From contig CANSYK010000030.1 of the NCBI GenBank assembly GCA_947651225.1, forward strand, positions 1 to 39,385: 39,385 nt of DNA. Reading direction: 5' to 3'. This document shows, in pieces, positions 7,610-16,402 of this stretch; position 1 is the stretch's first letter, and the number at the start of each line of letters is the position of its first letter. The position numbers and the translations under genes were made by a program. The notes beneath the pieces are model-generated. The model was not told where the DNA came from. It searched no databases and was given only the letters and a program-made list of their open reading frames with translations. Origin of the DNA: an uncultured bacterium. Its GTDB lineage: Bacteria > Bacillota > Clostridia > Lachnospirales > Lachnospiraceae.

Positions 7610-9667
7610 ATGATGGAGACACAAAATGCTTTTTTAATGTTTGCAAATTCTTTGAAATTAATCAGGCGAGCTGAAATAGAACATGAGGGCGAAAATATTA
7701 TAGATGAAATTTATACAGATTTGCTTCCAAATGAAGGGATATTACAGCAGGTAAATTTACCGAGAACATCAATATTAAAAGGAAGAAAAGGAACTGGCAA
7801 GTCAACAATATTTCAAAAGTCGATTGCTGACATGAAGGGAAATAAAGATGTAATTACTGTTTATATTGATGTTAAAACATTGTTTGATAGTGCAACTCCT
7901 ACGCTTTCGGGGACTTTAACAACGGAGATGTCTGCAGAAATAAAAAAATATCTTATCTACAAAAATTTTTTGTTTGAAGTTATAAAATTGGCAACAGAAG
8001 GATTTAAGAGTTCAATAAAAAGTCAAAATTTTTTAAGTAGAATAGCACATTCTTTAACTGGAACAATTATTGAAGTTGAAGAGGAATTATCAGAAATTCT
8101 TGATAATATAAATGAAGTAGTTAAAGCTGTCGATGCGCAATTATATACGGTTATTAGTAAAACGGAAAGTAGTGGACAAAATGAGAAAGCAGAAATTGAT
8201 GTTAATATCTCAAGTACATCAATAGGAGCGAATACAGAAATTAGTAAAACAGAAGAAAATATTTGTAAAAGAGAATTTTCAAGTGCTGTATTACAATATT
8301 TTGATATTAAAAAATGCCTTATTGAGTCATTTTTAAAAATAAGAGATTCTTTAAATGTTAAATATATTTACATTTATCTTGATGATTATTCAGAAATGGA
8401 TCAGGAAGCGCAAGAAATTTTTATGGATTGGTTTGTTGCCCCATTAAATAATGTGTCGGATGATTTTGTTAAATTTAAAATTGCAACATATCCAAGTAGG
8501 TTTTATTATGGGCGTTTAGATAATCAAAAAATTGATGAAATCAATTTAGATTTTTATAGTGCGCTTTATGCATATAAAAATATCACGAAGATGGAAGAAT
8601 TATCAATAGACTATGTAAGGAGATTGCTTTGCAACAGATTCGAGGTGTTTCTTCCCGGTAAAAAAATATCAGATTATTTTGACATGAAGGATGAGGTACT
8701 TTTTGAGTTGCTGTTCGATATGTCTTTAAATACACCTAGAATAATCGGATATATATTAGGATACTGCTTTGCGACACATGTTACTATAGGGAAAAAAATA
8801 ACCAAAGCCGCTTTGAATATGGCTGCCCAGAAATATTTTGAAGATGTTACGGAACAATATTTTGAGAAAAATAAATTTGTTGTACAGTCATTTGACGAAA
8901 TGTCATCATTGGAAAATCTGAAATTTCTGATGGGAAAAATTATTAAAAAAGAAGAAGAAAATGATAAACAAGTAAATGAAGTGGAAAAGAGAAATTTGCC
9001 AACGAGCCATTTCATGGTTTCTAATTCCCTATGTAGTTTATTAGATTCATTAGAACTTAACGGCTATATTACAACATATAATAAAGTAAATGATAAAGAC
9101 AATAATCCATCTACATTATATGCAATGAATTATGGAATGTGTCAAAAAAATAATTTAAAGTATGGTAGACCAAAGGATACAGGGTTAAGAAAATATTATA
9201 GTGAAAGAAAATTTTTATTTAATGATTTGATAAAAGATCATTTTGATGAAAGTCAAGAGATTAGATGTCCTAATGGTCATATGTTTCCATTTGAGAATTA
9301 TGATGCAATGAAGGCATATGGGATGAGTTGTCCAACGTGTTCTATGCAGTTGCATCAATATGTGGAATGTAAATTGGAGATGACAAATAAATTTATATTA
9401 GATGTTATTAGGAATTATGTTGATAAGTCATTAAAGCTGAATGATGGGCTAGAATATGAAATTTTAAACTTTTTGGGGAATAATAGGGAAGGTGATTTTA
9501 AAGCAAGCATGATAGCAGGAGAATTAGATTGTACATATCAGTTGATTGCTAAGAGAACACAGAAATTAATTGATAGGGAGTTGGTTTATGTAAGTAGAAA
9601 TGATGGGCAACGGCGATATTACAAAATATCTCAGTATGGATTAAAAGAACTTGAAAAAAGAAAATGA
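7610..9667 (+). CDS. P-loop ATPase with zinc ribbon and C-terminal winged helix, candidate defence protein
   Basis: The protein has 685 residues. Walker A is GRKGTGKST (58-66). Walker B is IYIYLDDYSEMD (about 253-264) with adjacent acidic residues, in a STAND/KAP-like ATPase layout. A helical insert rich in E, S and T fills 150-220. Sensor-like TYPSRFYYGR lies near 292-301. After a helical region comes a zinc ribbon, RCPNGH (552-557) with CPTC (574-577). A winged-helix module closes the protein (about 612-685, MIAGELDCTYQLIAKRTQKL). Domain order ATPase, zinc ribbon, winged helix suggests a nucleotide-driven DNA-binding sensor or switch. I do not recognise it as a named defence family. It lies next to an R-M system, has its own promoter and an AAGGGAG ribosome site, and is more AT-rich than the housekeeping genes. 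The function is inferred only from context. Confidence 0.7.
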   Translation: MMETQNAFLMFANSLKLIRRAEIEHEGENIIDEIYTDLLPNEGILQQVNLPRTSILKGRKGTGKSTIFQKSIADMKGNKDVITVYIDVKTLFDSATPTLSGTLTTEMSAEIKKYLIYKNFLFEVIKLATEGFKSSIKSQNFLSRIAHSLTGTIIEVEEELSEILDNINEVVKAVDAQLYTVISKTESSGQNEKAEIDVNISSTSIGANTEISKTEENICKREFSSAVLQYFDIKKCLIESFLKIRDSLNVKYIYIYLDDYSEMDQEAQEIFMDWFVAPLNNVSDDFVKFKIATYPSRFYYGRLDNQKIDEINLDFYSALYAYKNITKMEELSIDYVRRLLCNRFEVFLPGKKISDYFDMKDEVLFELLFDMSLNTPRIIGYILGYCFATHVTIGKKITKAALNMAAQKYFEDVTEQYFEKNKFVVQSFDEMSSLENLKFLMGKIIKKEEENDKQVNEVEKRNLPTSHFMVSNSLCSLLDSLELNGYITTYNKVNDKDNNPSTLYAMNYGMCQKNNLKYGRPKDTGLRKYYSERKFLFNDLIKDHFDESQEIRCPNGHMFPFENYDAMKAYGMSCPTCSMQLHQYVECKLEMTNKFILDVIRNYVDKSLKLNDGLEYEILNFLGNNREGDFKASMIAGELDCTYQLIAKRTQKLIDRELVYVSRNDGQRRYYKISQYGLKELEKRK

Positions 9668-9902
9668 GTTTTAAACAAAAATATGTTTTTTGAAAATGAA
9701 ATAAAAATAGGACGCTTTTGGTGAAAAAGAAAAGATTAAGGATAGTAGAGAAGGTACTGAATTAAATAGTATCTATTATTAAAACCTTTTGGTGCCAAAA
9801 CGGTGCTAAGAAATCATGAAAATAAAAATACACCATATAAAAATAACGATTTTATGCTGTTTTCTACAATAAAAAGCATAGAAAACGCCACAAAAAACGC
9901 TA
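9668..9902 (+). other. Island end region with repeated GGTGC motifs
   Basis: There is no gene here. GGTGCCAAAA followed by CGGTGCTA (about 9791-9808) forms a short direct repeat, and GGTGCCAAAA also occurs near 1526. Such repeats are common as arm sites near tyrosine-recombinase attachment sites, but no integrase is in the window. The stretch lies immediately before the tuf fragment and is a candidate attachment region. Confidence 0.35.
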
Positions 9903-9965
9903 TTCAAATACCATGAGGGTGGTAGAACAGTAGGTTCAGGCAAGGTTGTAAGTATTGTTGAGTAA
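9903..9965 (+). pseudogene. tuf: 3' end of an EF-Tu gene (tuf fragment)
   Basis: The frame from 9903 reads FKYHEGGRTVGSGKVVSIVE and stops at a TAA at 9963-9965. EGGRTVGSG followed by a short V-x-x-I-x-E tail is the nearly invariant C-terminus of bacterial elongation factor Tu. Homology starts at about codon 9912; upstream the frame hits a stop at 9879-9881, so the rest of tuf is absent. A good terminator follows 23 bases later, as expected for the real 3' end of a tuf transcript. The simplest reading is a tuf 3' end cut off from its gene by an inserted island on its left. The intact gene is not in the window. Confidence 0.72.
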
Positions 9966-9988
9966 TTAGAATATTATTTGAAATTATG

Positions 9989-10020
9989 GGGCTTTCCAAG
10001 AGATAGGAGAGTCCTTTTTT
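9989..10020 (+). terminator. Rho-independent terminator after the tuf fragment
   Basis: A nine-pair stem, GGGCTTTCC with GGAGAGTCC (two G-U pairs), has an eight-base loop and is followed by six T at 10015-10020. Confidence 0.75.
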
Positions 10021-10118
10021 CGATGTTTGGTGGGATTGGTAAGTTGTGATAACAGAATGATAATAAAAATTCGCTAATTTTGAAGAAACGAGCTGTAGCG
10101 CAATGGTTATCAGATTCT

Positions 10119-10299
10119 AGAGCATGTTTGAAAATTCATTCCAGGAACTTTCAGTTCCTTACAATCTGCACACTCCCCACTTTGCGCTATATTCGGCTCA
10201 AATTTAGTCAATGTAGCCCGCTACACCTCCTAAATTTGAGCCAAATCTCCCACAAAGTGAGAAGCACATCTTACAAAAAGCAATTTTCAAACACGCCCT
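10119..10299 (+). repeat. Full copy of dispersed palindromic repeat (181 bp)
   Basis: The ends are inverted repeats: AGAGCATGTTTGAAAATT at the left and, reading inward from the right, AGGGCGTGTTTGAAAATT (16 of 18 identical). The centre is a second dyad, GGCTCAAATTTAG and CTAAATTTGAGCC, around TGTAGCCCGCTACA. The two halves also resemble each other (CCCACTTTGCGC against CTCACTTTGTGG), so the whole unit is one imperfect palindrome. It ends two bases from the stop codon of the hybrid kinase. It has no coding capacity. Partial copies occur at 1-52, 15484-15550, 19063-19080, 20689-20732 and 39336-39385. Confidence 0.85.
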
Positions 10300-10301
10300 A
10301 A

Positions 10302-13300
10302 TTACTTCAATATTTCCCCTAACAGTTCCAGCAATTTAGGGACATCAATAGGTTTTGCCGCATGTCCGTTCATTCCTGCCTCAAATGCTGCCTTCTTGTC
10401 TTCATCAAAGGCATTGGCAGTCATTGCAATAATAGGGATATTAGAAAGTTCCGAATTTTCCATTGCCCGGATCTGCCTTGTTGCCTCATAGCCATTCATG
10501 ACTGGCATCTGAATATCCATCAGAATAAGATCATACTGGCCAGGCTGAGCCGTCTTCATTCTCTCTACTGCGACAGATCCATCTTCTGCTACTTCCATAA
10601 TAAATCCTGCTGATTGTAAAATTTCTACAGCGATTTCCTGATTAATTTCATTATCTTCAACGAGAAGAATTTTCTTACCCGTAAAAGAAGTGGTATTTTC
10701 TGGATCCTCCTTTTTTGTTTCAGAAACCATAAAAGGCGATTCCAGGATTTCTCTAAGTTCTGACAGGAAAATCGGTTTTGAACAAAAAGCAGTGACTCCT
10801 GCATTTCTCGCTTCCTCTTCAATATCAGACCAATCATATGCAGTCAGAATGATGATTGGGGTATCCTCACCTATAATCCCCCGGATTCTCCTGACAACTT
10901 CAATACCGTTCATATCTGGCATCAGCCAGTCTATAATATACGCCGCATACCCGTCATTTTGTTCTGTTGCCAGTTTGGTACGGAGTACCGCCTCTTTGCC
11001 GGAAGTCGTCCAGTCTGGGCGCATTCCGATCGTAGAGAGCATTTTTGTCACGCTGGAACAGGTATTGAAATCGTCATCTGCCACAAGAGTCCGCAGTCCT
11101 TGCAGCTCTGGAATAATTTCCTGCCTGACTGGTCCGGAACAGGTCTTAAACTGTAATGAAACAGTAAAGGTTGTTCCTTTTCCCTCTTCACTGATAACAG
11201 CAATCGTACCACCCATCATATCCACAATATTTTTTGTGATTGCCATTCCCAGCCCGGTACCCTGGATTCCGCTGACAGTACTCGTCCTTTCACGCTCAAA
11301 TGGCTCAAATACATGTTCTATAAACTCTTTGCTCATACCGATGCCGGTATCCTTGATTTGAAAATCATAGGAAGCACAGCCATCTGGTGCATTTCCTTTT
11401 TGCAGGATACGGACGCTGACGATGCCGCCAGGCTTTGTGAATTTCATGGCATTGCTCAGCAGGTTCAGCAAAACCTGGTTCAGTCTCAGTTTATCGCATA
11501 AAATATGTTCATTTATGACGTCAGCAGTATCAATAAAAAACTCTAGCTGTTTTGATGTAATATCTGACTGCACGATAGTCTTTAAATCATGCATAATTTC
11601 AGGAAGCGATGTCTCTTTTTCCTCGATTTTTACCTTACCACTCTCTATGCGGCTCATATCCAGGACGTCATTGATCAGGCTAAGGAGGTGGTTGCTGGAT
11701 GTAGAAATTTTTGACAAATAACCCTGAACCTGATCTTTGCTGTCAATATGAGCTGCAGCAAGAGATGTGAATCCGATAATAGCATTCATTGGAGTCCGGA
11801 TGTCATGGGACATATTATTAAGGAATGTTGTTTTGGCACGGTTGGCATGCTGTGCCGCAGCCAGTGCATCCTGGAGATCCTTTGTCTGCTGTTCCAGTTT
11901 TTCTTCCATTTTTTTCTCATCATCGATATCCACAAATAAACCAACAAAAGTAATAGGTGAGCCGTCCTTCCGCCGGGACAGGCGGCCAGCTGCATGAAAC
12001 CATCTCAAACCTTTATTTTTGGTATAAAGCTGGTACTGTACATCATATGTTTTTTCGCCAGTATAATCCTTTACTGTCTCCCAGTATTCTTCAATAATCC
12101 GTTCTTTATCCTCTTCATGTAACAGATCAGACCATGACTCCAGTTTGTTAGGAAAATCCTCCTCATTTTTATATCCCAACATGTTTCTAAATACATCTGA
12201 CCATGTGCAGGATATTAGCTCTGACTTATCATTAAACTCCATACTCCAGAAGCCTGACTTCATTGCGGCATGGATATTGTCCATCGCCATCTGCTCTCGC
12301 TCAATCTGGGCAAAAGCAGCCCTGATTCGGTCTCCGTCTGCCTTTTCCTGATCCAGGAGGAATTTGGCATTTCTTCTGGATCGCCGGATTAATGCCAGAA
12401 ATACTAAAAGCATCACAACCATTGTAATGATGATCTGGATAATGCCCCGTCTCATCATCCCGGAACTGATAGAGCTAATCTGGCGGCTGATTACATTATC
12501 CAGAACCAGTATAGTCATCATCCAGTTCGTGCCCTCAACGGGAATATAACAAAGTGACTCATGTAAATCACAATACTTGAAAGAAACATGACCTGATTTT
12601 CCCTTTTCAAAGTCTTCCTTTACCAGATCAAAGTCGTAGCCTTGAGCGATATCGGCATCTTTCAGTGCAGAAAGAAGATTTTTTCCCGCTTTCACATTGC
12701 CAAAATCTTCATTGGTAAGGCTTTCACCGTTGTAGTAGTACAGGCTGCAAAAGGTTTCATTATTATTTGTCTGAAGCGTCAGCGAACTGAGCATCTCATC
12801 GATATTAAGTTGTATAAAGCAAGTTTTAATCCTTGCTTTCTGAAAGGTAATGTTTTTTACGGGAGTTGCCAGGACAACCTGTTTTTTTGCCCCATATAAA
12901 TTTGCTGTGGTAATTACAGGTTCTGGTAATTCACCTGATAGGAAACTATATTTGTTAAGACCGGATGTTGTATTGTGTTCTGTATAAACGATTTCGTTTT
13001 CATCAATCAGTGCAAACGTATCCAACCCATACAGTTTTTTGATCATCCCAAGAAATTTCCGCAATTCCGTCTGAGATTCTGGATTGGTATCTTGCAGTAT
13101 GGCCAGTGCATTGTCCATGTAGGCAAAATGATTTTTTAGTTCCTCTGAAACTACCTGGGCTCTTCGGCCTGCCAGTTCCTTCAGATAAAATTCACTGACC
13201 CTGTTTACCGCCTCATTGGTACCATTCCTTGCGCCATTTGATACCCAGACCGTTGTAATAAGAAGAATCATTGCAATGATGATCCCGCCCAATACAGCAG

Positions 13301-13358
13301 AAACAATAGTCTTTTTTCTCTGTTCTTTATTTATATTACTATATTGTGTTTGACTCAT
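10302..13358 (-). CDS. Membrane hybrid histidine kinase with two receiver domains
   Basis: The protein has about 1018 residues from the ATG at 13358, chosen because GTGAGGA lies six bases upstream; a TTG two codons earlier is less likely. In order: membrane segment (about 20-42), extracellular sensor region of Cache type (about 45-300), second membrane segment (306-328), PAS domain (365-485), HisKA with NMSHDIRTPMNAI (His near 520), HATPase with N, G1 (DTGIGM) and G2 (GTGLGMA) boxes, a first receiver with YIIDWLMPDMNG (Asp near 813), and a second receiver with LILMDIQMPVMNG (Asp near 950). All catalytic residues are present. No HPt domain is attached, so an external phosphotransfer partner or intramolecular use is likely. 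The ligand is unknown. It is transcribed alone, and a palindromic repeat abuts its stop. Confidence 0.92.
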   Translation of the reverse strand: MSQTQYSNINKEQRKKTIVSAVLGGIIIAMILLITTVWVSNGARNGTNEAVNRVSEFYLKELAGRRAQVVSEELKNHFAYMDNALAILQDTNPESQTELRKFLGMIKKLYGLDTFALIDENEIVYTEHNTTSGLNKYSFLSGELPEPVITTANLYGAKKQVVLATPVKNITFQKARIKTCFIQLNIDEMLSSLTLQTNNNETFCSLYYYNGESLTNEDFGNVKAGKNLLSALKDADIAQGYDFDLVKEDFEKGKSGHVSFKYCDLHESLCYIPVEGTNWMMTILVLDNVISRQISSISSGMMRRGIIQIIITMVVMLLVFLALIRRSRRNAKFLLDQEKADGDRIRAAFAQIEREQMAMDNIHAAMKSGFWSMEFNDKSELISCTWSDVFRNMLGYKNEEDFPNKLESWSDLLHEEDKERIIEEYWETVKDYTGEKTYDVQYQLYTKNKGLRWFHAAGRLSRRKDGSPITFVGLFVDIDDEKKMEEKLEQQTKDLQDALAAAQHANRAKTTFLNNMSHDIRTPMNAIIGFTSLAAAHIDSKDQVQGYLSKISTSSNHLLSLINDVLDMSRIESGKVKIEEKETSLPEIMHDLKTIVQSDITSKQLEFFIDTADVINEHILCDKLRLNQVLLNLLSNAMKFTKPGGIVSVRILQKGNAPDGCASYDFQIKDTGIGMSKEFIEHVFEPFERERTSTVSGIQGTGLGMAITKNIVDMMGGTIAVISEEGKGTTFTVSLQFKTCSGPVRQEIIPELQGLRTLVADDDFNTCSSVTKMLSTIGMRPDWTTSGKEAVLRTKLATEQNDGYAAYIIDWLMPDMNGIEVVRRIRGIIGEDTPIIILTAYDWSDIEEEARNAGVTAFCSKPIFLSELREILESPFMVSETKKEDPENTTSFTGKKILLVEDNEINQEIAVEILQSAGFIMEVAEDGSVAVERMKTAQPGQYDLILMDIQMPVMNGYEATRQIRAMENSELSNIPIIAMTANAFDEDKKAAFEAGMNGHAAKPIDVPKLLELLGEILK

Positions 13359-13379
13359 TTTCAATCCTCACATTTCTTA

Positions 13380-13544
13380 CTAACTCTTACCATACAGGGT
13401 TTGAAGCGTTGCTGCATAGAATAGCAGTCCTATATCCCCAGTGCGTAAATAATCTTGATTACGATCCAAAATAACAGTTTTAGAAATGGGTTCAGATTGG
13501 CACTGTTGAGGCAGCTCTATTATATCGCATACTAAGTCAGTCAT
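13380..13544 (-). CDS. Possible 54-residue small protein upstream of the hybrid kinase
   Basis: An ATG at 13544 opens a 54-codon frame ending IGLLFYAATLQTLYGKS at a TAG at 13380-13382, only 21 bases before the kinase start. The upstream codon frame meets a stop at once, and no clear ribosome site precedes the ATG. It may be a leader protein co-transcribed with the kinase, the tail of a lost gene, or chance. I do not recognise it. Confidence 0.25.
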   Translation of the reverse strand: MTDLVCDIIELPQQCQSEPISKTVILDRNQDYLRTGDIGLLFYAATLQTLYGKS

Positions 13545-13795
13545 TATTTACTTTTTATATCAATGTTATATACAGTTCCTTAGATAGGTTAGAATCATAT
13601 TTAATATAGCATAATATAGGGAAAATGTACAGAAAAGTGTTAAGTGGACTCTTTCTTAATAGGTTGAAACCCAAAGCTGCTGTTTTTGCAGTGCCAGACG
13701 GCATAGCCAGATGTTTTTTTGCATGAAATTGCTTTGTGACAAAATGTAAGCTGTTTTGAAGTAAGATTTAGGTGGTGTAGGATAAGTAAAAAGGT
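13545..13795. other. Intergenic stretch, no gene seen
   Basis: This AT-rich stretch between the kinase leader and the gdhA terminator shows no open frame with a ribosome site and no strong repeat. Confidence 0.4.
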
Positions 13796-13855
13796 AGGTG
13801 CGAAGTCTTTCCAGGCGAGATGTTTTTGAGCCTGAAAAGACTTCGCACCTTTTTA
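13796..13855 (-). terminator. Bidirectional terminator downstream of gdhA
   Basis: A long stem pairs AGGTGCGAAGTCTTTCCAGGC (13796-13816) with its near-perfect complement at 13830-13850. T runs leave it on both strands (13788-13792 as A on plus, 13850-13854 as T). It lies 29 bases after the gdhA stop. Confidence 0.85.
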
Positions 13856-13883
13856 TATCATGTATAACAGAAATAAAAAAATA

Positions 13884-15257
<1,374 letters not shown>

Positions 15258-15274
15258 TTATTTTACTATAGGAT

Positions 15275-15303
15275 AGTATCGCATGATTTTTGGAAAAATT
15301 CAA
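15275..15303 (-). promoter_or_regulatory. gdhA promoter
   Basis: On the minus strand TTGAAT (15298-15303), 17 bases, GATACT (15275-15280), with TG one base upstream of the -10. It implies a leader of only about 30 bases before the gdhA start, so the structured region at 15377-15475 is not part of the gdhA message. Confidence 0.6.
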
Positions 15304-15376
15304 TATTATTTTTCTTTAAATCAAAATATGAACAAAACATTAACAATTAGGACATATTTTTGACATACAGCACCAA

Positions 15377-15475
15377 TATAATAGGATTCAGAAAGTGAAA
15401 ACTTTCTACTCCCACCCTATTATACGCTGGATAACGAAAGTTATCCGACAAAAAGAGCCTTCCCGGGCTCTTTTT
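15377..15475 (+). ncRNA. Candidate structured small RNA with terminator
   Basis: Successive elements: TATAATAGG (15377-15385) pairs with CCTATTATA (15416-15424) and encloses GAAAGT-GAAA-ACTTTC (15391-15406). Next comes GGATAAC-GAAA-GTTATCC (15429-15446), then a terminator stem. Both small hairpins have GAAA loops only when read on the plus strand, a stable GNRA loop, which favours plus-strand transcription. TTGACA at 15359-15364 lies upstream; TAGGAT 16 bases later could be its -10, which would start the RNA inside the outer stem. No protein is encoded. It matches no RNA class I know. It could instead be only a promoter-terminator remnant. Confidence 0.45.
15450..15475 (+). terminator. Rho-independent terminator of the candidate small RNA
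   Basis: AAAAAGAGCC (15450-15459) pairs with GGCTCTTTTT (15466-15475), with further T after it. It is symmetric and could work both ways. Confidence 0.8.
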
Positions 15476-15483
15476 GTTTTTCT

Positions 15484-15550
15484 AAAGTGTGTTTGAAAAT
15501 TGCTTTTTGCAAGATGTGCTTCTCGCTTTGTGGGAGATTTGGTTCAAAAA
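15484..15550 (-). repeat. Half copy of the dispersed palindromic repeat
   Basis: GTGTGTTTGAAAATTGC, then TTTTTGCAAGATGTGCTTCT and a GTGGGAGATTTGG segment, match the inverted second half of the full copy at 10119-10299 with few changes. Similarity ends at the central dyad. An open frame running from 15487 into the HAD gene passes through this repeat and is not the real N-terminus. Confidence 0.8.
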
Positions 15551-15660
15551 ACGCACTATGTTTACCAGCGGAACCAGTGTGTTTTTTATGGAATCAGGAA
15601 ATTGTTGGGCAGAGTGGAAATAGATATCTAATAATGAAACGATTGCGATTGGAGGAAAGA

Positions 15661-16314
15661 ATGGCCTGGAAATATTTATTGTTTGATTTAGATGGAACCT
15701 TGACAGATTCTAAGGAGGGGATTATAAAGTGTGTCAGACATGCATTGGAGGAAATGAAGAAGCCAATTCCACCAGAAGAGGAGTTACTGGAAATGCTTGG
15801 CCCGCCATTACGGGATGGCTTTCATAAAGTTGCCGGCTTAAGTTATGAGGAGGCAGGGGAAGCGGTAAAAAGATACCGTAAAAGATATAGTGTTGTTGGT
15901 CTTTTTGAAAATAAGCTGTATAACGGGATGGAGCAGGTGCTTGACACGCTTCAAAAAAGGGGTTATTTGCTTGCCGTTGCGACATCAAAACTGGAAGAAT
16001 ATACGATCAGGATATTAGAGCATTTTGGAATAAAGAAATATTTTACAGAGATTGTGGGAAGCATGATGGATGGCTCCAGAAATGAAAAGGCAGATATTAT
16101 CCGGGAGGTATTTGCCCGTCTGGAGATTACAGAAGAGCAAAAAAAAGAAGTTATTATGATTGGAGACCGAAAATATGATATTTTAAGTGCGAAGGAATGT
16201 AATATAGCTGCATTGGGGGTTTCTTATGGCTTTGCGCAAGAGAATGAATTAGAAGAATGTAAGGCAGACTACATATTAAATGAGGTATCGGAGCTGCTTT
16301 CTTTTTTTTCGTAG
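15661..16314 (+). CDS. HAD-superfamily phosphatase (phosphoglycolate phosphatase-like)
   Basis: The protein has 217 residues. Motif I is DLDGTLTDS near the N-terminus, the small helical cap follows (KKPIPPEEELLEMLGPPLRD), motif II is VATSK, and motifs III/IV are the conserved lysine region and MIGDRKYDILSAKE. This is the HAD-IA group that includes Gph- and PpaX-type phosphatases; the substrate is not predictable. The start at 15661 is chosen because GGAGGAAAGA directly precedes it; the frame is open upstream but runs through a repeat. It is followed by a promoter for the next gene, so it is likely monocistronic. Confidence 0.85.
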   Translation: MAWKYLLFDLDGTLTDSKEGIIKCVRHALEEMKKPIPPEEELLEMLGPPLRDGFHKVAGLSYEEAGEAVKRYRKRYSVVGLFENKLYNGMEQVLDTLQKRGYLLAVATSKLEEYTIRILEHFGIKKYFTEIVGSMMDGSRNEKADIIREVFARLEITEEQKKEVIMIGDRKYDILSAKECNIAALGVSYGFAQENELEECKADYILNEVSELLSFFS

Positions 16315-16320
16315 ATTTCA

Positions 16321-16348
16321 TTGTTTTGTCAAAAATATATGGTAAAAT
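16321..16348 (+). promoter_or_regulatory. Promoter of the foldase operon
   Basis: TTGTTT (16321-16326), 16 bases, TAAAAT (16343-16348), with TGG before the -10 (extended). It lies 55 bases before the start at 16403. Confidence 0.55.
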
Positions 16349-16402
16349 AGTTTAGCAGAGTAACGGGCATACAGAGGGATGATTAGGATGGAGGTAACTA
16401 GG

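Noticed and set aside
10086-10118. tRNA-like start (GAGCTGTAGCGCAATGGTTA) just before the repeat
   Set aside because: Only a D-arm-like stretch is present; no anticodon arm, T arm or closing acceptor strand follows, and the repeat starts at 10119.
10080-10301. 73-codon open frame
   Set aside because: It runs through the palindromic repeat, has no ribosome site and shows no protein-like pattern.
10690-11361. 223-codon open frame on the plus strand
   Set aside because: It lies wholly antisense to the receiver and ATPase domains of the hybrid kinase, has low-complexity composition and no ribosome site.
15487-15660. N-terminal extension of the HAD phosphatase
   Set aside because: It translates the repeat; the HAD motif and a strong ribosome site place the start at 15661.
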